This document shows positions 34,953 to 45,556 of a DNA stretch of 64,000 nt, piece by piece. The stretch spans positions 310,001 to 374,000 of the forward strand of contig JANFNE010000040.1 in assembly GCA_024867545.1 (NCBI GenBank), written 5' to 3'. The DNA comes from Phytopythium helicoides (taxonomy: Eukaryota; Oomycota; Peronosporomycetes; Pythiales; Pythiaceae). The position numbers were made by a program, and so were the translations under genes. Within the stretch, counting starts at the first letter, position 1, and the number at the start of each line of letters is the position of its first letter. A model generated the notes under the pieces. The model was not told the origin of the DNA. It ran no database searches and worked only from the letters and a program-made list of their open reading frames with translations.

Positions 34953-34967
34953 GCTTCATTCGGACTT
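34953..34967 (+). promoter_or_regulatory. Oomycete-type initiator of 14-3-3 copy 2
   Basis: GCTTCATTCGGACTT, 80 bp before the ATG, is nearly the same as the element before copy 1 (GCTCATTCAGACTT). It is retained from the tandem duplication. Confidence 0.5.
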
Positions 34968-35032
34968 CTTCTCCGCAAGCGCCGCACCTTCCAAGCCCCT
35001 CGCTCCCCCCTCCCCTCTCGCCTCTCTCCACA

Positions 35033-35852
35033 ATGGACCGCGACTCGCTCGTCTTCCTTGCCAAGCTGGCCGAGCAGGCCGAGCGGTGCGTCCCCCTAGT
35101 GCTTGCAGAGTGTGTGTAGGTGAATAAGAGGCTGACGAGGAAAGTGACGAGCAGCTACGATGAGATGGTGGACCACATGAAGGCGGTCGCCAACAACCAC
35201 AACGTGGAGCTGACGGTCGAGGAGCGCAACCTGCTGTCGGTGGCCTACAAGAACGTGATCGGCTCGCGCCGTGCGTCGTGGCGCGTGATCTCGTCCATCG
35301 AGAACAAGGGCGACTCGGAGCGCAGCGAGCACATCAAGTCGTACCGCCAGAAGATTGAGGGCGAGCTCGTGGACATCTGCAACGACATCCTCACCATCAT
35401 CGAGAACAACCTCATCCCCAACTCGTCGTCCGAGGAGGGCAAGGTCTTCTACTACAAGATGAAGGGCGACTACCACCGCTACCTCGCCGAGTTCCAGACG
35501 GACGACGAGCGCAAGGAGTCGTCGGACAAGGCGCTCGAGGCCTACAAGCAGGCGTCGACCATCGCCATGGCCTGAGCTGCCGCCCACGCACCCCATCCGT
35601 CTGGGCCTGGCGCTCAACTTCTCGGTCTTCTACTACGAGATCCTCAACTCGCCCGACCGCGCGTGCAACCTGGCCAAGCAGGCGTTCGACGACGCGATCG
35701 CCGAGCTGGACACGCTGTCGGAGGAGTCGTACAAGGACAGCACGCTGATCATGCAGCTGCTGCGCGACAACCTGACGCTGTGGACCTCGGACCAGGAGCC
35801 CGACAACGCCGACGCCAACCAGGGCGACATGAACGTGCAGGACGTCGAGTAG
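35033..35852 (+). CDS. 14-3-3 protein, copy 2, one frameshift
   Basis: Exons 35033-35085 and 35155-35852, with a 69 bp intron at the same position as in copy 1. The first part is normal through QASTIAMA, where an extra T at 35573 creates a TGA. Past that point the other frame continues with full conservation ([20 protein letters not shown], then the second 14-3-3 signature) to a TAG at 35850-35852. The tail ([18 protein letters not shown]) differs from copy 1. Lack of any other damage suggests a sequence error or a very recent lesion. If real, it would leave about 140 residues, lacking much of the binding groove. Confidence 0.85.
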
Positions 35853-36544
35853 GTAGCCATCCAGCCAGCCGCAGGGCCTTCCCCTGCGTTCGTGTCGAGG
35901 CGCTCGCCGCCGCTCGCGCGTAGCCCATCTAAGTGAACGAACGCGAAGCGAAGGCGGCCTCCGCCACTATTTTGACCCGTACTCGCCCGCACCTGTAGCT
36001 CGCTCTCTCGTCGTCCCCGGATCCATGTCGACAGGTTGTAGAGGAGGTCGCGCGCACCCATCGCCGGCCAGCAGCTGTCCAATTCGTGCCGTCGTCGCGT
36101 TGCGACGCATAACACGAGAGTCGAGGCGTCGAGCCGTCGATCCAAGTCGCCTCACATCGACGTCGCCGCCACGGCAGCGCCACGAGGTCGCCGAGATCTT
36201 TCGAGAAAAAGGGGGCCATGATTTCTGAGACTTGGCTTTTGTATAGCAGCCGCTCTCTGTACCTGCGTCAGCATGAAGCTGCCGCCGTGTTGCTGCTTGG
36301 CGACTTCCTGCTGCTGTTCAGTCGCCCTGTGCCAGCGTCGTGATAGGAAATGAAGCTGATGAATTCGAACGACACGCAGAAAGGTTAGAGATCCTCAAGA
36401 ACGACGGGTTCCATGGCTGTAGAGGCACCTTACCACGACGGTAGCACCAACGACACGATGGGCGAGTCGCTCTTCATTGATCCGGGCGTTGGCGACGATT
36501 GCAGGTGCCATCAGATGTAGACAACGCGATGGTTGTTGATGGAT
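35853..36544. other. Intergenic region between 14-3-3 copy 2 and the right arm
   Basis: No recognised gene. A minus frame of 96 codons (35929-36219) is open but unrecognised. Confidence 0.35.
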
Positions 36545-36930
36545 CTTTGGTCTCCATTGCATGTGAGCATGATGGGCGCTTGCAATGACTAGCGACTCTG
36601 CGAGTCAGGACTCAACCGACTTCTTGGAGGTTCACCATCTTACACTGGACACGCGTCAACTTGCCATGCAGATCGTCGCTAGCAAAGCTTTCATGGCGGA
36701 TGACATTAGTAACACCACCAGTGACGAAATCGTAGTAATGCGCGTGCCTTCTTGGCTGCCAAGATCTACGCACCGCGAGCTCCGTGTGTCATTCGATCAA
36801 TGAGCAGCAGAGCTGTTATGGCAGAAAATTGCAGAGCCAAGTTGCAAACAAGAATGATCACGTTGAAGTCGCGAGCAGCGTCGAATACGTTACGATTGTT
36901 GAGCCATGACATGCAACGAGCAGGAGTCGA
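36545..36930 (+). other. Conserved segment at the inner edge of the right arm
   Basis: Mirror of 22046-22395. Related text (QDSTDFLEV, IVASKAFMADDI, AKIYAPRAPC) is spread over two frames, with an extra ~30 bp relative to the left arm. Possibly a remnant of a gene convergent with the coiled-coil gene. Confidence 0.3.
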
Positions 36931-39900
36931 TCAGTCAAAAGAGAACCCATCGCCAGCCAGCCAGTCACTCGCGAATCGACGCGTTGCACTAGAGCTGCTA
37001 GCAGTCGACGGAGTCATGGTCGTGGAACCAATGATCCCCGACCCGCTGCTCTTGATCTTGCGGCCGCTCAGCGGGAGCTTCTTGGTGCCTCTCTTGATTG
37101 CGATCTGTTACAGCCACGGAGGTTAGCAAAGCAAAGCTTACCAGGGTGTCGAGGAGGTGAAAACGTACCGAGGAGCCGACCTTGGCTTTCGTTACTTTGA
37201 GCTTGCCTCGAGTAGCGATAGCAGCTTGAGATAAGGCACTGCGGCGCTTTGGTTGTGGCTGCGACTGCTTGAGCTGAGTCGAGCTCTTTGCCTGGTTTAT
37301 GGAGGACGCTCGTGGAGGAGGCATATTCTCTTTGTCGTCGTGGAGGAACCGACTATCAGCGGTCGATGGATGCTCCGTCGCGGACTGACTCATTCTTTCT
37401 CCACTCGAAACGCATTCGCCACTCGGTGAAAGCGAGCGCTGTGCTCTTGGTCGGGCTGCGGTTGTTGGAGTAGTGACCAAATTTCCTACTGGTGCTTGTG
37501 GCTTGGCACGAGGGTTGAGCTTCTTCCGTGTGCTTGAGCCATGCTGTCTTGGCACGGAGACGCGTTCCAATGGAGTTGCCAATTGGTGCGATGACACATT
37601 CGACGAGAGAGATGGAGCGGGAGACATTATCGGAGACGGAGTAGCCGTGTTGGACCGAGAATCAGCATCCAAGCGAGGAACTGCTTGGATCGTATCGCTT
37701 GGGTGTGCTGTTTTGTGTGTCGTAGACTTTTCTTGGACGGTATTGCCGTCAGGCTGGAAGCCAATCAATCCGTTACAACAACAATCATCGCAAAAATCTA
37801 GTAGACAGATTTTCACACCTTTGCTTTGCTTTTGTGGAGATCTTCAGCAGAGAGTTTGCCGCTCGATTTCGGATCGGGATATTCCGCTCGGGTTTGGTGT
37901 TTGTTGGTTGAAGCACGAGATAAGGTCTCTAGAGTACCCTCTCGAATCGAGGTGGTGGCATGTCGACTCGACTGCTTCTTTTTCACCATGCCATCGTATA
38001 TGGATCGCTTGAAGAGACAGTGACATTAGCCCAATTACGAGTAAAACCATGTGGTGCTTTACCACTACATGGTACCTTTTCTCCCAGCATCTTCCCACAC
38101 TTTTCATCAAGTGCCTTGAACTTTGCCTCAAATCGCTCTCGAAGCTATCAACAAACAAACAACCTCCATGTGAGAGACATATCAATCGCTTCAATCGAGA
38201 GGATGAGTGGCTGACGTACACTCTTTGCGGATACCACTCGGTCGTGTCGGAGTTGGGCATGCGCATCGCTTCGTTCCTCAGCAATCTGTTCGAAATCACT
38301 CACCGAATAAGCGATATCGAACTTCACAGCGTTTCGTTCATGCTTGTTCCTCACCTTTTGATTCACCCACTCGATAATGTTCTCCCAGTCGGAAAAATTC
38401 GGGTCTTGCAACATGGAACGCAGTTCCTTCTTCGCTGCCGCAATGTCTTCTGCGGGTTTCGCACCGGCATCGCTCAGCTCTTGGAGTGCAAGCTCGTCAT
38501 TTTCAGTTTGCTTCTGGAGATTGGTGAGTGTGTGTTGCAGCTCTTCGTTCTCTGCAGTCATCTTGTCGAGTAACTCTTGCTGTTTGTGCGCGCAGATTGG
38601 GTTTTGGCAAGGATTTGCCTTGCAGAGTCAATTTCTGCTCGCATTGCGTCGAGGTTCGCGCTCGAGCTCTTTTGCTTCTTCTCCTTTGTCCGTCGCTTGC
38701 GTAGTTGTTGGTTGAGCCGCTTGCGTTCGTCCGAGATCTGTGTGGACAACGCCTTTGCAGTGGCTTCGCTCGACGCGATCTCACCCTCGATTTGTTTCAG
38801 GGTAGATTTCGCCGCAGCCTTCTCATCATCGAGCTTTGCCAGAGCGCCTTTGTGCATTTTGACTGACTCATGGTATGCTGCAGTGAGCAAACGTCAGAGT
38901 AGAAAGCAACTTCAATCCCGAGAAGAGTTCAATAGATATATACCTTGCTCACTAGCAGACCGCGACTCAACGAGGCTCCGATGCTCGCCTTCAAGAAATG
39001 CTCGCTGGCGCTTGAGCCACTCCATTTGGTCTCGCTTTGCCTATCCGAATCCTGTCAGCCGTAACTGCTCAAGCATCCACCCATGCAGTGGAAACACGCA
39101 CCTTGACACTAGATGTTGTAAGTGAGAGCATTTCTTTCTCTTGCTTGATTTGAAACACAAGCTCTCGCCTCGCAGACTTTGTGGTACTGACGGATTGCTG
39201 TACGAAGTGGCCAAGGCGTCTATTAGAATCGAGTCACTTTTGAACCTCAAAAATCACGACGTGTCATACCGTCAGGTTTTCAAGCTGAGCAAGCAGTTGG
39301 ACCTGAATCTCTCGGACTTCGTTGTCCTTTGCACAAGTGGGCTATTATGACCCGTGAGCAAATAACTAATAAAGTCTGTCCATCCATCCAGCGAGTGCTG
39401 CTTACTCCATGACGCTCCATCATCCCTACTGTGCTTCTCCAGTTTCTGCAACGAATTTGTCAGTCAGAGCAATAAATCACACGAAGTATACTCCATACCG
39501 AGTCGCCTCCACTTTCTCAATCTGAAGCTGGTTGTGAGACTCTTTAGCCATTGCTCGGAAGTTGTCTCGAACCTGTAGAGCAAGCAAAGGTTTGGATACG
39601 ATAGAAGCAGCGGATGTGGGGTGCTTTGGCGACGGAAAAGTACCTTGCTCAAATCTTCGTAAGCAGCTAGCTTTACTTGATACTCGCTCGTCAATGTATC
39701 GAGCTGGAGCGTCTCTAGCTGAAGCTGCTGTCCAACTTGGCGCAATCTGTTCTCTGCCGCTGCAACTTCGAATTCCTCGAGCTAGTCGCAGCAAACGATC
39801 AGACCACCATGGGTACAAGAAACTCTCTAAGCTGTCGATGCAATACCTCTAACTCCCAGTGAAGCGAACGCGCGTCTTCCATACTCAGTTGAGACGTCTC

Positions 39901-40555
39901 TTTCGCTGGAGAAACACAAGCACTCGTCAATAGCCGTCGCGAAAATGGGTTCAGTTTGCAAATAATACCTTCGCGCAGCTGCAGGGCCGCGTCACCAAGG
40001 GATCTCGACTTCCGCGTGAACTCCTCCTCGGCACCCATGGCTTTCTGTTCCAGCCCCTGTCGCTGCTCTCCAAGCGACATCAACACCGTCTTCATCGCCG
40101 AGTGCTTGTCGCTGACGGTCGCCGTGTCCTTCACTGCCGCCGAGAACAGCCGACCCAACCGCTCCGACTCTGGCGAACTCCCCTGGTCAATCGACTTGCG
40201 AAGACGGTCTAGCTTGGCTCTCCTCGCATTCTTGCGTTGTCTACACGCAACCACAGCACATATCAACAACGCAGCAGCACAAACGCTCATTTTGGATAAT
40301 CACGTGCTGCAGCTGCCCGTTCACGCTCAGCAGCTCCTCGTGGTGGCGCCGGAGCTGGCTGAGCACAGCCGTGCGGTCCCGCAGCCGCTGCTCGAGCTTC
40401 TTGGCCTCGCTCTGCAGGATCTCCCTCTTCTTGGCCGCCCTGGACGCAAAAATCGCCCTCAGCGACTCGGAAAACCGCGAGTCAACGCGGGAAAGCGTCA
40501 CGCACAGCGCCAACGACGGCGGCGCGCTCTTCTCCTCGTCTGGAGCCCTCGCCAT
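36931..40555 (-). CDS. Long coiled-coil protein with KEN motif (copy 2, inverted)
   Basis: Mirror copy of 18399-21978 with the same exon plan: start MARAPDEEKSAP at 40555, first intron GTGCTG..TAG joining ERL to QRKNARRAKLDRLR, and last exon from IAIKRGTKKLP. The KEN motif is kept (DDKENMPPP, near 37320) but the Ser before the first Pro is lost. The stop codon of copy 1 (TGA) is CGA here, so the frame should run about 15 residues further to TGA at 36931-36933. Coiled-coil and basic-tail regions are well preserved. Its function is unknown; a cytoskeletal or cell-division scaffold is an inference. Confidence 0.7.
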
Positions 40556-40933
40556 CGCCTGGAAGCTCCGCGCCGTCCTTTCTGGTCGCTTTGCGCTTGA
40601 GCAGCTTGCGGAAGATCGGAAAGTGACAAGGGAAACAACGGAACGAAGGGAAGGAGTGAAGGTCACTTCAACCTGTCCTGGTTTCGTCCTAGCTCAAGGT
40701 CCTAGTCTAGGATGGCGGTCAAGGGAGGAAAATGAGAATTCTCATTTCGCAAGCTCAGCTTCCAGCGGTGGAGAAGACAGCTTCCCATCGCACTGCAAGG
40801 CGTCATCAACGTATTTGTCGAGACCGATTGCTTGTGTGCTCCATAAATCGCCTTCGCATTTCAAAAAGGCTGGCTCATTCCTCATCAAGAATGTCATCTG
40901 CACCATCTAGAGGTATCTAGCCAGCTCGTATTC

Positions 40934-41014
40934 GAGAGCGAGCCTTACTGCGTCTTGAACAGTCCAAGCAACAACATGACAGCGGTGGATATGTACGCAT
41001 ACAATTCAGAAGGC
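40934..41014 (+). repeat. Short repeat, copy B of three
   Basis: Counterpart of 17940-18020, and in direct orientation with 42782-42848, so the right arm carries it on both sides of the 414-residue gene. Confidence 0.6.
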
Positions 41015-41244
41015 TAACCCTTCTTTACTTGTCACTGTCCATAGATACCTCAAAATCAACAAAGAGTGTCACGTTGTCCAAGAGAACTTGACGTAAGGTT
41101 TAAACTACACGAGCACGACAAGTATAACACTGTTCATAGTTGGGGATCCTGGGTTCCTGGAGCAGCTCATCGATTCGCAGCGAACGATAGAGATAGACCA
41201 TCGCGACTGTTGGTGGAAAACCCAGTACTTCGCTCACGAACATG

Positions 41245-42489
41245 TCATTCCTTGCTCTGGATGTAGACAGCGTCAACCTCATTGTCTTCGAAGCTCCATT
41301 GCGAGTGTTTTATGCGCCGCATTGAGTCGACCCTGGGATTGTTCGGGATGATTGATTCGATGTGAATGTCCAAGCGGAAGTTCTGAAAAGTGTTCTCGCT
41401 CTTCTTCAAGAACCCCACGACGATTGCGTCTTCGGAGCGGATGATCTGATCACTGAAAATTGAGCGACCGCTGAAGCTGAAACCCGTGTAGACCTTGCGC
41501 AACTGCTTCCCAATTCGACGATTCATGTTGTTGGTTTCTGTGTATGCCTTCAAGCGAGCATCATAAAATCCAAAGTTCAGACTCTCAAGTAGCTGATGTG
41601 AGGCGATTTCAAACTCTCGATCGCCCGCAAAGTCCAGTACCGCTTTCGTCTTAATGATGTCGATGCGGTATCCGTCGCCGACCTTGTAGCCCACCACCAC
41701 TAGTTCGCTTGGTACCGTCTTGAAGACAGAGAGACCCTCATACAGCATGTAGTCGTATACACGATCCAGACAATCCACTCGCACATCGGCGCAGTAAGCG
41801 TACACCGCGTAGAGCAAAGGCACATATTTCTTCAGAACCAACTTGAAGTCGATGCGGCGGAATGGGCGATTCATGGTTTTCAGCAACCGATAGACCTTCT
41901 TCTTTCCGAATTCCGAGACAAATGCTTTGAAGCTCGAACCATCTCGAAACTGGTTGATCGTGTAGGTGATAAAGGCGTAGAGTTCGCGGTTCTCGAAGCG
42001 GATGAGGTCATACAGAACGTCCACGAAGTAGATGCTACACAGATCTTTGCGCAGCGCTTTTATCAGCGGGATGAGGTTGCGCGTGATCACTCGGTACCGC
42101 TCCAGACAGTCGAAACACATTCCACTGCGCTCGCTCTTGTGTTTGGCACAGTACTGCCCGTAGACTGGCGTCCGGATCAGTGGGTTGGCGAGGCAGTCGT
42201 AGATAAAGGCGTAGTCAATATTGTTGGAGTAGTCGTAGTGGAACAGGCTGTTAAAGGACCCGTCGCCCTTCATCACGACGTTGCACTGGTCGTTGTGACT
42301 CGCATCCTTCAAGAACGCCCCGAACGAGTACTCGGAGAGCGACAGGAGCGCGTTAAAGTACTCATCTTCCGACTCGAGCTCGACCGCGAACACCTTGTCC
42401 ATTCGCGACTTGATGAAGTTGAAGCGCGAGCCCTCCAAGGCCCCAGCAAGGTTGAGCATGTGCTCCATGTGAAAGGCATTGAGCTCCAT
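41245..42489 (-). CDS. Conserved 414-residue protein of unknown function (copy 2, inverted)
   Basis: Start at 42489 (MELNAFHMEHML), matching the start of copy 1. An in-frame Met 11 codons upstream exists but is not shared. It has the same length as copy 1 and the same Cys/His cluster YCAKHKSERSGMCFDCLER. Changes are scattered and mostly conservative (e.g. MEIDAFYMED versus MELNAFHMEH), with no stop or indel, which argues for purifying selection on both copies. No family is recognised and no signal peptide is seen. Confidence 0.8.
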   Translation of the reverse strand: MELNAFHMEHMLNLAGALEGSRFNFIKSRMDKVFAVELESEDEYFNALLSLSEYSFGAFLKDASHNDQCNVVMKGDGSFNSLFHYDYSNNIDYAFIYDCLANPLIRTPVYGQYCAKHKSERSGMCFDCLERYRVITRNLIPLIKALRKDLCSIYFVDVLYDLIRFENRELYAFITYTINQFRDGSSFKAFVSEFGKKKVYRLLKTMNRPFRRIDFKLVLKKYVPLLYAVYAYCADVRVDCLDRVYDYMLYEGLSVFKTVPSELVVVGYKVGDGYRIDIIKTKAVLDFAGDREFEIASHQLLESLNFGFYDARLKAYTETNNMNRRIGKQLRKVYTGFSFSGRSIFSDQIIRSEDAIVVGFLKKSENTFQNFRLDIHIESIIPNNPRVDSMRRIKHSQWSFEDNEVDAVYIQSKE

Positions 42490-42781
42490 GATGCAGTGGA
42501 TCTCGAATGAACACCCGATCAAAGAAAGCTGACGCTTCCTAGAGGTCCTCGCTTGTGTAGACGTTCGCTTCTTCAGAAGTCTGCTCCATCCTCCATGATT
42601 GGGTCCCTTCTGAGACTCCCTCGAGACTCAACGTCCTTCAGCCTCACCGGATCAAGTGCCAGCCTAGCCGCAGACCTCCCTCGTTCCTTGGCTCAGGTGC
42701 GCGGTCTCGTATGGCAACCACTGACCCACCGCAGTCGATCCATGTGGTCTCCACCAGGAGGTACACGAGCTCCACGGGACA

Positions 42782-42848
42782 GAGAGCGAAACTTACTGCG
42801 TCTTGAAAAGTCCAAGCAACAGCATGACAGCGGTGGATCTGCACGCAT
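42782..42848 (+). repeat. Short repeat, copy C of three
   Basis: GAGAGCGAAACTTACTGCGT and the downstream ~45 bp match 40934-41014 with about ten changes. It is a direct repeat flanking the 414-residue gene of the right arm, about 1.85 kb from copy B. Confidence 0.55.
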
Positions 42849-43415
42849 AGTAGAGTTCTGAAGCACAAACGTGGCGTAGGACCAGACTAATCATCGGAGC
42901 GTTGCCATCATCGTCCACAAAGATCTCAACACCAGCCGACACTTTCACCACGAGCCCCCAATTAGCATCTCGTTGCAACTAGTACACCCACCCAGCCTCG
43001 CTCGATCTCCAGGCCTGCAGCATTTCCCAGCAATTCGCTTTGGCTTCTCCCGCCATTCCATTCGCGTCGTGATTGCGTCCATTTGCCCATCGTCGCGTCG
43101 TGGCCGCGAAAGCGACTTGGCGCATGTCGCAGACTGATGGCTGACGCACAACCAGTTCCGGCTCGGATTGCCAGGCACGCGCCCGAAACCCCCCTGCAAT
43201 AGCGCCACTGTATCAACTATCAAATATGTCCGGTTATCATTATCCACAGGTACTTTCCAACTATTTTCTACACCGAAATCTATCCCCTCTGTCAGCTATA
43301 TCAACTCCCACAGGTCTGCGGAGCGCGGAGCGTGATGGGGAGCTCCTCAGCCCCCGCTCATTCTCCTTCGTCTCCTGCCGCTGCTCCTGCTGCTCCTGCT
43401 CGGCAGTCGGCTGCC

Positions 43416-43444
43416 TCTCCAGCTCCAGCTCCAGCTCCAGCTCC
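43416..43444. repeat. CTCCAG microsatellite
   Basis: About four to five CTCCAG units in a row, with degenerate CTCCAG/CTCCAT units continuing to about 43472, just upstream of the thioesterase-like start. Confidence 0.8.
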
Positions 43445-43515
43445 TCGGCCGTCTCCAGCTCCATCTCCAGCTTCAGTTGCAGCTGAATCTGCTGCCGCAA
43501 AGCCGAGCGAGAGCC

Positions 43516-44287
43516 ATGATCCCGCGCATTCTGTGGCACATGGGGAGCGGAATCCTGCGGCGCAGGCTGGCGCCGCCCACGCCCGGCGCGCTGCTGCACT
43601 ACCCTGGCGTGTGGAAGTCGCGCGCGTCGCTGCTGGACTGCACCGTGGCGGGCAAGCTGGACGAGAACGCCTTCTTCCGCAACATGGAGCTGGCCATTTG
43701 GTACGGCTGCGGGTGCGTGCATCTCGCTCTTGGCGGTGCTGCTGCCGGAGACTGACGTGACGCCGCCTGCAGACTGCAGGGCATCCTGCACATCTGCGTG
43801 CGCAACCGCTGGTACTTTGTCTTTGGCTCGCAGGCGCTGCGCCACTACAAGGACATCGAGCGCGGCCAGCTCTTCGAGGTGCACACGCAGAACGTGCACT
43901 GGGACGACGACTGGTTCTTCCTCTTCGCGCAGTTCAAGTGCCCCGACTCGGGAGAGGTCTTTCGCAGAGGGACTCTCGCGCGTCATGCTGCGCCACGGCC
44001 GCGACCGCGTCGACTCGCGCCAGCTATACGAGCTCATGGGCGTGCACGGGCTGCCGCACTCGCCGCCCATGCCCGAGGCCATCGCTCGCTTCCTCGACTG
44101 GGACGCCGCCACCGAGATCGACATGAAGACTACGGCCGAAAACAACGAGCGCGCCTTCGGCACCAAGCGCGCGCCGGGAGTGCTCACAGGCCCACTCCAT
44201 GAACCTGCCGATCGCGCCGCCGCAGCTTCGACGAGAAGAGACCTCGTGACCGACACAACGTCCGAGATGGGAGCAGCAACGGCTTAG
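43516..44287 (+). CDS. Thioesterase-like (hot-dog fold) protein, one frameshift
   Basis: Exons 43516-43712 and 43773-44287, with a 60 bp intron (GTGCGT..CCTGCAG) that rejoins YGCGLQGILHICVRN in frame. The text NRWYFVFGSQALRHYKDIER, FEVHTQNVHWDDDWFFLFAQ and AEGLSRVMLRHGRDRV follows the pattern of the 4HBT_2/Them6-type thioesterase-like family (beta-strand pairs around the hot-dog helix). An extra T in a T-run at 43960-43962 breaks the frame after GEVF; the rest continues to TAG at 44285-44287. The start MIPRILWHMGS at 43516 is preferred; an upstream in-frame Met at 43477 is possible. About 236 residues. The substrate is unknown; acyl-CoA hydrolysis is the family expectation. Confidence 0.6.
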
Positions 44288-45556
44288 CCTAGCTACCCGC
44301 CAACAGATATCAGCAAACATGACGTACAAATCCCTGACTGTCATGACGAGCAGTGCCTCAGAGTGAGAGGTGGATACATCTTTGCTGACTCATCCAGCGT
44401 GATCACCAGATCATCTCGGAACACTATAGGCGATTACGAGTGTCTGGGCAATTGAACCGCTCACGCCGCGCATTTTCAGCAGCGAGCGGGTCTCCGACGC
44501 TACTGCAGGCTAGAATGATGTCCCCAACCTATTCTCCACTCAATTGCCTAGCAGTATGTGTAAAGTAGTCAGTATGTTGCGCTGTCAATCCGTGAGTAGT
44601 GATCTTGGATTGAGGCGATAGAGCTCCTGCGACGGCACAGAAAAAGAATGAGCTTAGTGTCTTCGAAGGCATCACACAACGCACAAACCGCTAACTGGTT
44701 GGTCAGTACAACCTTCAAGAGCGGAGTCTGTGCTGTCCATTTCGCGTTTCAAAACGAAATCATGACGAGGTCAGTTGCCGGCAATGTTGACTCTCTTGAT
44801 TATCTTGATAGCCCCCGTAAACAATGAAAAGAAGCGCATGCTAACAAGCTGCAGAGTCATATCAAGATACTTTTGCAGCTATCATCGCTATCCTGATAAA
44901 GCACTTTTGTCTCGAGGCGGTTGTAAGTGAGAGCTCCAGAATATAGGAGCCAAACCGAAGTGGCTTCATCAGCGGCTCACGGTGTGATGTCAAACCTTGT
45001 GAGGCGTATCCAAATCTGTAGACAGTATTCGCCGTCCACCGCCTATGCTACATCCAGTGCTCACTCTGTGCTTTGGTTCATGTGGTGCAAGCTCACAGGC
45101 CGGCATTGAAAACCTCTCTTGGACGAACTTCGCTTTAATGGATGTGAGAACTGAGACTCCCTCAGCCCATTACTCCTGGGTCTCAATGTTACATGTGCTA
45201 ATACCTTGACCCTCGAGTAGATGAGCACGGCAGACGAGATCTTTTTTGTTTCTGCGGAACAAGAAATTTCTTCTCGGCAAGTCCGACCTGATTTTTCATC
45301 TTTTCAAATCTTCCGTGCTGCGTTTGCTTTTTTTGTAGCAGACATGGCGTGCCAATTTTCGTGGCTGAATATGTTGCGTAGTCTAGTAGCGCGGACGCCA
45401 AGTGATTCAAATCTTTCGTGCCATAATGGGCTCGATAGCTGTGTGAAGGATGAGAATGTTGGCGAACACGCATGAGGATAACCCATGTTCGCTGCTCCTA
45501 GATATGTGCTCACTTTCAGATTTGCATTGCGAAGGAGTACTCAAGCATCAATCGAT
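44288..45556. other. Intergenic region without a recognised gene
   Basis: About 1.27 kb. Only short frames, none with recognisable features. Moderately AT-rich compared with the coding regions. Confidence 0.4.

Larger units (their letters stand above)
36545..42520 (-). repeat. Right arm of the old inverted duplication
   Basis: Inverted counterpart of 16500-22395: the same gene order mirrored, the same intron positions, and about 90% identity in proteins. The outer end is near the start of the 414-residue gene. Confidence 0.8.
42490..43515. other. Intergenic region outside the right arm
   Basis: No recognised gene. It contains short-repeat copy C (42782-42848) and the CTCCAG microsatellite at its right end. 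Promoter space for the 414-residue gene (minus) and the thioesterase-like gene (plus). Confidence 0.4.

Noticed and set aside
35573..35573. Programmed frameshift in 14-3-3 copy 2
   Set aside because: No slippery site or downstream structure was noticed, and the tandem copy has a normal frame, so error or mutation is simpler.
42139..42510. Plus-strand open frame of 123 codons over the 414-residue gene
   Set aside because: It is the complement of a conserved minus-strand gene; the same shadow frame appears opposite copy 1 (16485-16880).
43261..44256. Minus-strand frame of 331 codons rich in Glu/Leu
   Set aside because: It arises from the CTCCAG microsatellite and lies opposite a spliced thioesterase-like gene with clear conserved text.
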